The position numbers and the translations under genes are program-made. This document shows, in pieces, positions 1-7,416 of a stretch of 64,000 bases of DNA. Within the stretch, counting starts at the first letter, position 1. Each line of letters begins with the position of its first letter. The stretch comes from Curtobacterium sp. 9128. Lineage in GTDB: Bacteria > Actinomycetota > Actinomycetes > Actinomycetales > Microbacteriaceae. The stretch covers positions 492,989-556,988 of the forward strand of contig NZ_VEAF01000003.1 of the NCBI RefSeq assembly GCF_007673775.1. The letters run 5' to 3'. The notes beneath the pieces were generated by a model that had not been told where the DNA came from, made no database searches, and saw only the letters and a list, made by a program, of their open reading frames with translations.

Positions 1-27
1 TGCACTCCCCGACGGAAGGAACCCGGC

Positions 28-933
28 ATGACCGACACCACGACACCGGTCGGTGCGCCGACACTCGACGCGCTGGCACGACCGAGTGGGACGCTCGCGA
101 TGGTCGCGATGGACCAGCGCGACAGCCTCAGGACGATGTTCGCCGCCGCGGGCGCCGGCCGGGTGGGCGACGACGTCCTGCGCGCCTTCAAGCGCGACGT
201 CGCCGTCGAGCTGGGCGACACCGCGTCCGGGTTCCTCATCGATCGTCACCTCGCCTTCGACGACGTCCGTTCGGTGCTCCCGGCGCGGACCGGGCTCGTC
301 CTCGCCGCCGACGACCTCACACAGGACCCCGGCGGTCCGGTCGAGGAGACCGCACTCGACGAGGTCGTCCTCGCTGCGGACGCCGACCTCGGGGGCGTGT
401 CGGCGTTCAAGCTCCTGGTGATCTGGCGACGGGACGCCCGTCGCGCCGAACGGGCCACGATGGCGGAGCGGTTCGTCCGGGCAGCACGGGAGCGCGGGGT
501 GCTCTCGGTGCTCGAACCCGTCGTCCGTGCCACCCCGGCCGAGCTCGACGCCGGCACCTGGGACCAGGACGCCGCCGTGCGGGAGGCCGCCGCCGAACTG
601 TCGCCGCTCGGTCCCGACCTCCTGAAGGTGCAGGTACCACTCGACGGTCGTGGCACCGCCGACGAGCAACTGGCAGCGAGCCAGGACCTCGCGCGCGTGA
701 TCACCACCCCGTGGGTGGTGCTCAGCCAGGGGGTCGCCCAGGCGGACTTCGCCGGGGCGGTGACCGCCGCGAGCCGCGCCGGCGCGAGCGGCTTCCTCGC
801 CGGCCGGGCGCTCTGGAGCGACGTCGTCGGCGCGGACGACGTCCCGCGGGCGCTCCACGAACGGTCACGTCCCCGGCTCGAGCACCTGGCCGCGATCGTG
901 GACACCGACGCCCGTCCCTGGCGGCAGGCATGA
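28..933 (+). CDS. YihT-like class I sugar-phosphate aldolase
   Basis: A 301-residue Schiff-base aldolase. The N-terminal run AMVAMDQRDSLRTMFAAAG and the later segments FKLLVIWRRD, EPVVR and GFLAGRALW line up with E. coli YihT (sulfofructose-1-phosphate aldolase) and the wider LacD/FbaB class I family. The lysine in DLLKVQVPL sits where YihT has its Schiff-base lysine, and the arginine of GFLAGR matches the phosphate-binding region. A good ribosome site (AAGGAA) precedes the ATG. The gene overlaps the next by ATGA, so it heads a coupled four-gene set, or lies inside a longer operon that starts left of the window. Family recall is strong. The substrate is not shown: no sulfoquinovose reductase or YihQ-type glycosidase lies nearby, so another ketose phosphate is equally possible. 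Confidence 0.85.
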   Translation: MTDTTTPVGAPTLDALARPSGTLAMVAMDQRDSLRTMFAAAGAGRVGDDVLRAFKRDVAVELGDTASGFLIDRHLAFDDVRSVLPARTGLVLAADDLTQDPGGPVEETALDEVVLAADADLGGVSAFKLLVIWRRDARRAERATMAERFVRAARERGVLSVLEPVVRATPAELDAGTWDQDAAVREAAAELSPLGPDLLKVQVPLDGRGTADEQLAASQDLARVITTPWVVLSQGVAQADFAGAVTAASRAGASGFLAGRALWSDVVGADDVPRALHERSRPRLEHLAAIVDTDARPWRQA

Positions 934-1649
934 TCCGCGTCGGTCTGCTGCACACGGTGCCCGCGCTGGTGGAGCCGTTCGACCACGACGTCCGGGCGGC
1001 CGCACCCGGAGTCCAGACCGTGCACCTCGTCGACGCCACACTGCTCGCCGACGCCGTCGCGAACGGGGTCGACCGGGACCTCCGCGACCGGGTCGGACGC
1101 GCGGTGGACGCACTCGTCGCGACCGGTGTCGACGCGGTCCTCGCCACGTGTTCGTCGATCGGCGAGGCGGTCGACGCGGCTGCTGCTCAGGTCCGGGTGC
1201 CCGTCCTCCGGGTGGACGAGCCGATGGCCCACCGGGCGGTCGAGCTCGCCCGCGCCGAGGGCGCGTCCGGGCGGATCGTCGTCCTCGCCACCCTGACCGC
1301 GACGCTCGGTCCGACCGGCCGGCTCGTCGAGCGGGCCGTCCGAGCCGGGGCAGACCGGGCAGACGGGTCGGACGGAGCTCCGGTGTCGGTCGAGGCCGTC
1401 GTCGTCGCCGGCGCCGCCGACGCACGGGCCGCCGGGGACGCGTCGCGGTCCGACGCACTGGTCGGCGAGGCCGTCCGCGACGCCGCGGGGCGCGCCGACG
1501 TCGTCGTCCTCGCGCAGGCCTCGATGGCCGCCGGGGTGCCCGACGACGTCACGGTGCCCGTGCTGACCTCGCCGGCAGGCGGAGTCGCGGCGCTCGCCGA
1601 GGCCGTGCGGCCGAGTGCTCCGGGGGCGGCGTCGAGGGACCGCGCATGA
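930..1649 (+). CDS. Asp/Glu/hydantoin racemase family protein
   Basis: A 239-residue protein of the aspartate/glutamate/hydantoin racemase superfamily. It starts MIRVGLLHTVPALVEPF and carries the first catalytic-cysteine segment ATCSSIGEAVD; the family needs a second cysteine, and the matching later segment reads VVLAQASMAAGVP, with no cysteine. The racemase chemistry may therefore be altered or lost. The ATG was chosen because it overlaps the upstream stop as ATGA; a longer open frame upstream is only a shadow of the aldolase gene. It is also coupled by ATGA to the downstream glycosidase, so it probably acts on the same substrate pathway, perhaps as an isomerase or epimerase. The exact role is unknown. 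Confidence 0.75.
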   Translation: MIRVGLLHTVPALVEPFDHDVRAAAPGVQTVHLVDATLLADAVANGVDRDLRDRVGRAVDALVATGVDAVLATCSSIGEAVDAAAAQVRVPVLRVDEPMAHRAVELARAEGASGRIVVLATLTATLGPTGRLVERAVRAGADRADGSDGAPVSVEAVVVAGAADARAAGDASRSDALVGEAVRDAAGRADVVVLAQASMAAGVPDDVTVPVLTSPAGGVAALAEAVRPSAPGAASRDRA

Positions 1650-3652
1650 CGGACGACGACGTCCGTCTGTGGCCGGACTCCACGGCTCCGGGCCTGATCG
1701 CGGCGACGGACCCCGCCGCGGCGACGGACTTGACCGGGGCGACGGACCCGACCACCGCGCACGTGGTGGCCGTCCACCGCGACGGCGACACGCTCGTGCT
1801 CCGTGCGCCGGCGTGGTCCCTGACGATCCGTGACGCCGGCGAACGCTTCCGGTCCGCGCCCTCCGCGGTCCTGCGCGGCGCTGACGGACGGCGGTGGGCG
1901 GACCTCTGTCTCCTCGCGGGCGTCGACACGACCGGCGGGGCCGACGAGACGACCTCGGTCGGACTGCCGTCCGTCCGACCCGACGGCGACGGCGTGGTGC
2001 TCACCGTCGCGTGCGGGTCGTCGGTGTGGGGCCGTCGCAGCACGGTGCTCCGGTGTCGGCCGACGCACGTCGAGCTCACCGTCGAGGTCGAGGGCGGTCC
2101 GTCGGACGGTGGAGCCGTCACCGACGTGACGGTCCTCGGCGGCGAAGCCACCCTGCCGTCCGGGGCAGCAGGTGCCTTCCGGTCCGCCATGCGCTTCCGC
2201 GGCGTGTTCGTCCCCGCGGCGACCGAACCGGTCCGGCTCGTCCGACCCGCGGCCGTCCCGGCGGTCCTCGGCGTCGTCGGTGACGCGGCCCCCGGTCGAC
2301 TGTCCGCGGTGTTCTCGCCGCCGCCCCTCGTCTACGGCCTCGTCCGAGCGGTCCCCGACGGTGCCACCGCGGTGCCCGGCGGTGACGCGCTCGGCATCGG
2401 CGTCCGCGCACCCGTCGCGGACCAGACGTTCACCGGGTTCCACCACGAGCCGCTCGACGGGGGCTTCCGGTTGCGGCTGGCCTACGAGGGGCACACGGTC
2501 GCGCGGGACGGCTGGCGGAGCCCGGTCGTGGTGCTCCGCCCCGCGAGCGACCCGTGGCAGGTGCTCGACGACCACCGTGCCGACCTGGTCGCCACCGGCT
2601 GTGCTCCCGACACGGCCCCGGCGCACCCTGACTGGTGGACCGAGCCGGTCTTCTGCGGCTGGGGTGCGCAGAGCGCCCGGTCCTCCGCGCTGCTCCGCCG
2701 CGCCGCGGTGGCGTCCGCACCGACAGACGACGCCGCGGTCGTCGTGCCGGAAGGGGACGAGGACGACGCCGACGTGGCGCGACTCGCGCCGACGTTCGCC
2801 CGTGCCGACGTCTACGACGGGTTCCTCGACCGCCTGCGCGAGCACGGCCTCCGTCCCGGGACGGTCGTCGTCGACGACCGGTGGCAGCGCGAGTACGGCA
2901 CCGGTGTCGTCGACACGGACGCCTGGCCCGACCTCGGAGGCTGGGTCCGGACCCGCCACGACGCCGGTCAGCGGGTGCTGCTGTGGTGGAAGGCGTGGGA
3001 CGTCGAGGGCCTGCCGGCCGCGGAGTGCGTCCGCGACCGGGACGGCCGACCGGTCAGCGTGGACCCGGGGTCGCCGGCGTACCGGGAACGGCTCACGGGG
3101 ATCGTCCGGCACCTGCTCGGTCCGGACGGCATCGACGCCGACGGGTTCAAGGTCGACTTCACGCAGCGTGGCCCGTCCGGGACCACCCTGCGCGGCGGAG
3201 GTGGCTCGTGGGGGATCGCACTGCTGCACGAGCTGCTCCGGGTACTCGTCGACGCGGCGCGGTCGGTCAAGCCCGACGCGCTCGTCGTGACGCACACCGT
3301 GCACCCGGGTTTCGCGGACGTCACTTCGATGGTGCGGCTCAACGACGTCGCGAAGGACGACCCTGAGGGTCGCCCCGTCCCCGTCGTCGACCAGCTCGAG
3401 ATGCGGCACGCGATCGTCAGGCGGACCTTGCCGCACCACCCGGTCGACACCGACCAGTGGCCGATGCCGAACCGGGCGGAATGGTTGCGGTACGTCGCCC
3501 GGCAGGGGGAACTCGGGGTCCCGGCGCTCTACTACCTCGAGTCGATCGACCGCTCGGGGGAGCCGATCGCGGACGCGGACCTCCGCGAGGTCGCTGCCAC
3601 GTGGGAGCGGTACCGGACTCTCCGGTCGTCCGGTCGTGGGCGGTCGGCATGA
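1646..3652 (+). CDS. Clan GH-D/GH31-like glycoside hydrolase
   Basis: A 668-residue cytoplasmic glycosidase without signal peptide. The N-terminal 300 residues look like a beta-sandwich; the C-terminal half has TIM-barrel motifs of GH36/GH31-type alpha-glycosidases: VVVDDRWQ, VLLWWKAWDVEG, and DADGFKVDFTQRG, whose Asp after KV is the expected nucleophile. DQWPMPNRAEW near residue 610 lies where an acid/base Asp would be expected. The ATG overlaps the racemase stop (ATGA), and the gene itself overlaps the next by ATGA. The pairing with an aldolase and a racemase-like protein suggests intracellular release of an unusual hexose. The exact GH family and linkage cannot be settled by eye. Confidence 0.75.
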   Translation: MTDDDVRLWPDSTAPGLIAATDPAAATDLTGATDPTTAHVVAVHRDGDTLVLRAPAWSLTIRDAGERFRSAPSAVLRGADGRRWADLCLLAGVDTTGGADETTSVGLPSVRPDGDGVVLTVACGSSVWGRRSTVLRCRPTHVELTVEVEGGPSDGGAVTDVTVLGGEATLPSGAAGAFRSAMRFRGVFVPAATEPVRLVRPAAVPAVLGVVGDAAPGRLSAVFSPPPLVYGLVRAVPDGATAVPGGDALGIGVRAPVADQTFTGFHHEPLDGGFRLRLAYEGHTVARDGWRSPVVVLRPASDPWQVLDDHRADLVATGCAPDTAPAHPDWWTEPVFCGWGAQSARSSALLRRAAVASAPTDDAAVVVPEGDEDDADVARLAPTFARADVYDGFLDRLREHGLRPGTVVVDDRWQREYGTGVVDTDAWPDLGGWVRTRHDAGQRVLLWWKAWDVEGLPAAECVRDRDGRPVSVDPGSPAYRERLTGIVRHLLGPDGIDADGFKVDFTQRGPSGTTLRGGGGSWGIALLHELLRVLVDAARSVKPDALVVTHTVHPGFADVTSMVRLNDVAKDDPEGRPVPVVDQLEMRHAIVRRTLPHHPVDTDQWPMPNRAEWLRYVARQGELGVPALYYLESIDRSGEPIADADLREVAATWERYRTLRSSGRGRSA

Positions 3653-5556
3653 CCGGCGAGGAGGACCAGGGGCAGGCCTGGTCGACGGGGACGGTCCGGG
3701 GGCGGGTCCTGCCGGACGGCGTGACCGAGGTCGCCCGGGACGTCTACCGCGTCGAGGACACCGTCGCCGTCTACCTCGTCGTCGGGGACCGTGCTGCGGA
3801 CGGCACCGCCGACGCCGTGACCGTGGACTTCGGTTCCGGTCGCGTGCTCGAGCACCTGGAGGCCCTCCGCGTGCGGCGCGTCACGGACGTCCTGATGACC
3901 CATCACCACCGCGACCAGGGACAGGGGCTGCCGAGCGCCGTGGAGCACGGAGCACGGGTGCACGTCCCGCCGGTCGAGGTCGACCTCTTCACGAGACCGG
4001 ACGAACTCTGGGACGAGCGGAACCTCGACGACGACTACGACCTCCGCCAGGACCGCTTCTCGCTGCTCGAGCCCGTGCCCGTCGCCGACGTGCTGCCCGA
4101 GTACCGGTCGGCCGACTACGGCACGGTCCGGTTCCGGGTCCTGCCGACGCCTGGGCACACGGTCGGATCGGTGACGCTCCTGCACGAACGGGATGGTCGT
4201 CGGCTCGCCTTCACGGGGGACCTCGTGTCTGCGCCGGGGCAGGTCTGGTCGCTCGCGGCGACCCAGTGGAGCTACACCGGGGTCGAAGGGCCCGCGATGG
4301 TCGTCCTCAGCTGCATGCTGCTGCGCGACGAGGCACCCGACGTGCTGCTGCCCTCGCACGGGCTGCCGATGGCGGAGGCCGACGCGGCGCTCCGGCTGCT
4401 CGGTGCCCGCATGCAGGAGCTCGTCGACTCGCGTCGGGACCACCCGTGGGACCTCGAGAGCTGGCTGCGGCGCCCATGGACGCCCGTCTCGCCGCACCTG
4501 CTGGCGAACACGACGAGCCTGTCGTGCAGCTACGCCCTGCTCTCGGAGAACGGCGAGGCGCTGCTCGTCGACTACGGGTACGACGTCACCACCGGGGTCG
4601 TCCCGGGGACGGGACGGGCGACGAAGCGCCCCTGGTTGGCGTCCCTGTCGGCGCTCCGGGCGCAGTTCGGCGTCACCAAGGTCGCCGTGGCGCTCCCGAC
4701 CCACCACCACGACGACCACGTCGCCGGGATGCCGCTCCTGCGCGCCGTCGAGGGCACCGAGGTGTGGGCGCCGGACACCGTGGCGCCGGTGCTCGCCGAC
4801 CCCTGGCGCGAGGACCTCCCGTGCCAGTGGTTCGACCCCGTGCCGGTCGACCGCGTCCTGCCGGTCGGCGAGCCCTTCACGTGGAACGAGTACACGATCA
4901 CGGTCCACGACCAGCCGGGGCACACGCTGTACCACGTCGCGTACGAGGTCGAGGTGGACGGGGTCCGCGTGCTGTTCACCGGGGACCAGCAGGAGAACGC
5001 CGGCGTACCAGGCGGCCGACCCGAGGTGCTCAACCACCAGTACCGGAACCGCTTCCGCCAGGGCGACTACGTCCGGAGCGCCGCGCTCTACCGACGCATC
5101 GCCCCCGACCTCCTGCTCAGCGGGCACTGGGCACCGCGTCGGGTCGACGAGCCGTTCCTCGACCTGCTGGCTGCCACCGCCGCCGCGCTCGACCGACGGC
5201 ACGAGGCGCTCCTGCACGGCGTCCGCGACGGCTTCGAGCCGGGCCCGGAGGGCGTGGCCCGCATCGAGCCGTACCGTTCCCGGATCCCGATGGGGCAGAC
5301 GGTCGATCTCCGGGTCGTCGTCCGGAACCCCCTGCCGGACCGCGCGCCGGTCTCGGTGCGCCCGGTCGTTCCTCCCGGCTGGACCGTCGACGTCCAGGAG
5401 GTGACGGCGACCGTCGGAGCCGGCGAGCAGTGCGTGCTCTCGTTCCGGGTCGTCCCGGCGGGGGCGCCGCGACGACGGGCGCGGGTCGCCGTGGACGTGA
5501 CGATCGGGGCAGCGCGCTTCGGTCAGCTCGCCGACGCGGTGGTGACCGTCGTGTGA
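3649..5556 (+). CDS. Tandem metallo-beta-lactamase-fold hydrolase
   Basis: A 635-residue protein with two metallo-beta-lactamase domains in a row. Domain 1 (about 25-270) has the motif THHHRDQ, PGHTVGS, FTGDL and PSHGLP; its last motif-1 position is Gln instead of His. Domain 2 (about 285-540) has the full THHHDDH, PGHTLYH, FTGDQQE and SGHWAP set. The last 95 residues form a beta-rich region reminiscent of NEW3-type domains (RIPMGQTVDLRVVVRN). There is no signal peptide. The ATG overlaps the glycosidase stop. Its placement as the last gene of the aldolase/glycosidase run implies hydrolysis of an ester, lactone or similar bond in the same pathway, but no substrate is known to me for this architecture. 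Confidence 0.8.
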   Translation: MTGEEDQGQAWSTGTVRGRVLPDGVTEVARDVYRVEDTVAVYLVVGDRAADGTADAVTVDFGSGRVLEHLEALRVRRVTDVLMTHHHRDQGQGLPSAVEHGARVHVPPVEVDLFTRPDELWDERNLDDDYDLRQDRFSLLEPVPVADVLPEYRSADYGTVRFRVLPTPGHTVGSVTLLHERDGRRLAFTGDLVSAPGQVWSLAATQWSYTGVEGPAMVVLSCMLLRDEAPDVLLPSHGLPMAEADAALRLLGARMQELVDSRRDHPWDLESWLRRPWTPVSPHLLANTTSLSCSYALLSENGEALLVDYGYDVTTGVVPGTGRATKRPWLASLSALRAQFGVTKVAVALPTHHHDDHVAGMPLLRAVEGTEVWAPDTVAPVLADPWREDLPCQWFDPVPVDRVLPVGEPFTWNEYTITVHDQPGHTLYHVAYEVEVDGVRVLFTGDQQENAGVPGGRPEVLNHQYRNRFRQGDYVRSAALYRRIAPDLLLSGHWAPRRVDEPFLDLLAATAAALDRRHEALLHGVRDGFEPGPEGVARIEPYRSRIPMGQTVDLRVVVRNPLPDRAPVSVRPVVPPGWTVDVQEVTATVGAGEQCVLSFRVVPAGAPRRRARVAVDVTIGAARFGQLADAVVTVV

Positions 5557-5584
5557 CGGCGTTCCCAGAAGCAGGAGCACACCG

Positions 5585-5634
5585 TTGACCCGCCTCTCCG
5601 TCTTCCGTAGGATGAGGAACTGGAAACGATCCCA
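5585..5634 (+). promoter_or_regulatory. Promoter and operator of the ROK-SIS-GH38 operon
   Basis: TTGACC (5585-5590), a 17-base spacer and TAGGAT (5608-5613) form a strong vegetative promoter. Seven bases later lies TGGAAACGATCCCA (5621-5634), an imperfect inverted repeat with a central CG as in LacI-family operators. It covers the expected transcription start. Near-copies sit at the same place at 12504-12517 and 12652-12665. Confidence 0.75.
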
Positions 5635-5654
5635 CAACATCATCGCAAAGGGGC

Positions 5655-6758
5655 ATGATGACTTCTCGCGGACGACCCGTCCTGGCGCTCGACATCGGTG
5701 GGACGAAGCTCGCCGTGGCCGTCGTGACCGACGACGGCCACACGCACGGCCTGCTCATCGAACCGACGCACCGCGAGTCCGGACCGGACGAGGTGATCCG
5801 CCACCTGTTCGACATGGGTCGGCGCGCGATCGCCACGGCGGGGGTCGACGAGGTGGCCGCCGTCGGCATCTCGTGCGGGGGTCCGCTCGACGCGGCCTCC
5901 GGGGTGCTCCTCGGCCCGCTGCACCTGCCCGGCTGGGACCACGTGCCGATCGTCTCGATGGTGGAGGACGCCTTCGGGGTGCCGGCCGTCCTCGGGAACG
6001 ACGCCAGCGTCGGGGCGCTCGCCGAGTCCCGGTACGGCGCCGCCGTGGGTCGGTCCACCGTGCTCTACCTGACCGTCTCGACCGGCATCGGCGGTGGCGC
6101 CGTCATCGACGGGCACCTGCACCAGGGGGCCGCCGGCAACGGCGGCGAGTTCGGGCACGTCCTCGTGCGGAGTGACGGGCGACCGTGTCTCTGCGGGCGC
6201 CACGGGTGCCTCGAGGGGTACGCGTCCGGGGGCTCCATCGCCCGCCGTGCGCAGGAGGCGCTCGCCACGGGCGCGGACTCCTCGCTCGCGGCGCTCGAGA
6301 CGGTCCGGGCCGAGGACGTCGTCGCGGCAGCCCAGGCCGGTGACCGGCTCGCCGGAGCGGTGTGGGACGAGACCGTCGAACTGCTCGCGGTGGCGGTGAC
6401 CGACCTGGTCAACGTCTTCGAACCCGACGTCGTGGTGCTCGGCGGGGGTGTGACGCGCTCCGGCGACGCCCTCTTCGTCCCGCTCCGTGCTGCGGTCGAC
6501 GGTGCGGCGATGCCACCCGCGGCGGCGGCCGTGCGGATCGAGCCGGCAGCGCTCGGTGACGCGGTGTGCGTCGTCGGGGCCGCGTGCATCGCATTCGACC
6601 TGCTCGACGGAGCGCCAGACGAAGCATCCTCGGTCCACGGAGCTCCAGACGAAGCACCCTCGGCCCACGGCACCGCCGCGTCCAGCCGGTCGTCGGTCTC
6701 CGATGCCTCGTCACGGCCGGTCGCCGTCCCGGCCCGCGGGGAGTCCACCCATGTCTGA
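5655..6758 (+). CDS. ROK family sugar kinase
   Basis: A 367-residue ROK kinase. The N-terminal LALDIGGTKLAVAVV is the ATP-phosphate motif, STGIGGGAVIDGH and GEFGHVLV contain the ROK substrate and catalytic regions, and CLCGRHGCLEGYASG is the zinc-binding ROK signature. The chain has the usual length up to about residue 315; the final 50 residues are Ser/Ala-rich and include a 10-residue repeat (HGAPDEAPSA type) encoded by a 30-bp tandem DNA repeat. Start: ATG at 5655 or 5658, just after AAAGGGG. The gene overlaps the next by 8 bases. With the isomerase and alpha-mannosidase downstream it probably phosphorylates mannose, N-acetylmannosamine or another freed hexose. Confidence 0.88.
   Translation: MMTSRGRPVLALDIGGTKLAVAVVTDDGHTHGLLIEPTHRESGPDEVIRHLFDMGRRAIATAGVDEVAAVGISCGGPLDAASGVLLGPLHLPGWDHVPIVSMVEDAFGVPAVLGNDASVGALAESRYGAAVGRSTVLYLTVSTGIGGGAVIDGHLHQGAAGNGGEFGHVLVRSDGRPCLCGRHGCLEGYASGGSIARRAQEALATGADSSLAALETVRAEDVVAAAQAGDRLAGAVWDETVELLAVAVTDLVNVFEPDVVVLGGGVTRSGDALFVPLRAAVDGAAMPPAAAAVRIEPAALGDAVCVVGAACIAFDLLDGAPDEASSVHGAPDEAPSAHGTAASSRSSVSDASSRPVAVPARGESTHV
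6607..6666 (+). repeat. 30-bp tandem repeat in ROK gene tail
   Basis: Two copies of a 30-base unit (6607-6636, 6637-6666) match at 27 of 30 positions. They stay in frame and give DGAPDEASSV followed by HGAPDEAPSA at the kinase C-terminus. Confidence 0.85.
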
Positions 6759-7416
6759 GCGAAGCACCACGGGCACCACGACCCCGACCAGCACTGCGAC
6801 CCCGACCGGCGGCTCGACCCCGACCGACCCCACGACGCACGACTGGATGACCGACGAACTCGACGACCACGTCCGGACCGCCCGCGCCACGGCAGCGCTC
6901 GTGCCCCGCGTCCGCGCCGTGGGCGAGCTGCTCTGCCGGACGTTCGCCAGCGGCGGCACGCTCTGGACCTTCGGCAACGGGGGCAGTGCCGCCGACGCGC
7001 AGCACCTCACCGGCGAGATCATCGGGCACTACCGCCGCGACCGCCGACCGCTCGGCGCCGTGACGCTGTCGACCGACCCCACGACGCTCACCTGCATCGC
7101 GAACGACTACGCCTACGACGTCGTCTTCGCCCGTCAGGTCCAGGCGCTCGCCCATCCGGGGGACGTCGTGGCCGCGTTCTCGACGAGCGGCGCCTCCGCG
7201 AACGTCGTCGCCGGGCTCGCGGCCGCCCGCGCGGCCGGTGCCACGACGGTGCTGTTCGCCGGCGGCGACGGCGGCCCAGCGCTCGAGCACGCCGACCACC
7301 GGCTGGTCGTGCCGTCGGAGGCGACCGCACGGATCCAGGAGATGCACACCTTCATGCTCCACGCCGTCTCGGAGATGGTGGACGCATGGGCAGACGGAGA
7401 CGAGGACCACCGATGA
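6751..7416 (+). CDS. SIS-domain sugar-phosphate isomerase, GmhA-like
   Basis: A 221-residue protein with one SIS domain. TFGNGGSAADAQHLTGEI is the phosphosugar loop, STSGASANVVAGL the second SIS motif, and the C-terminal ATARIQEMHTFMLHAVSEMVD matches GmhA/DiaA-type proteins, which end in a helix bearing a catalytic His. The first 35 residues are a Thr/Pro-rich extension not expected in the family. The ATG at 6751 overlaps the kinase gene; a start later (MTDELDDHV) is possible and would remove the odd tail. In this operon it likely interconverts the sugar phosphate made by the ROK kinase. Lipopolysaccharide heptose synthesis is unlikely in this Gram-positive setting. Confidence 0.85.
   Translation: MSERSTTGTTTPTSTATPTGGSTPTDPTTHDWMTDELDDHVRTARATAALVPRVRAVGELLCRTFASGGTLWTFGNGGSAADAQHLTGEIIGHYRRDRRPLGAVTLSTDPTTLTCIANDYAYDVVFARQVQALAHPGDVVAAFSTSGASANVVAGLAAARAAGATTVLFAGGDGGPALEHADHRLVVPSEATARIQEMHTFMLHAVSEMVDAWADGDEDHR

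Noticed and set aside
1187..3439. Long leftward open frame opposite the glycosidase and racemase genes
   Set aside because: Its product is Arg/Asp/Val-rich without any motif, while the rightward frame shows catalytic motifs and ATGA coupling. High-G+C shadow frame.
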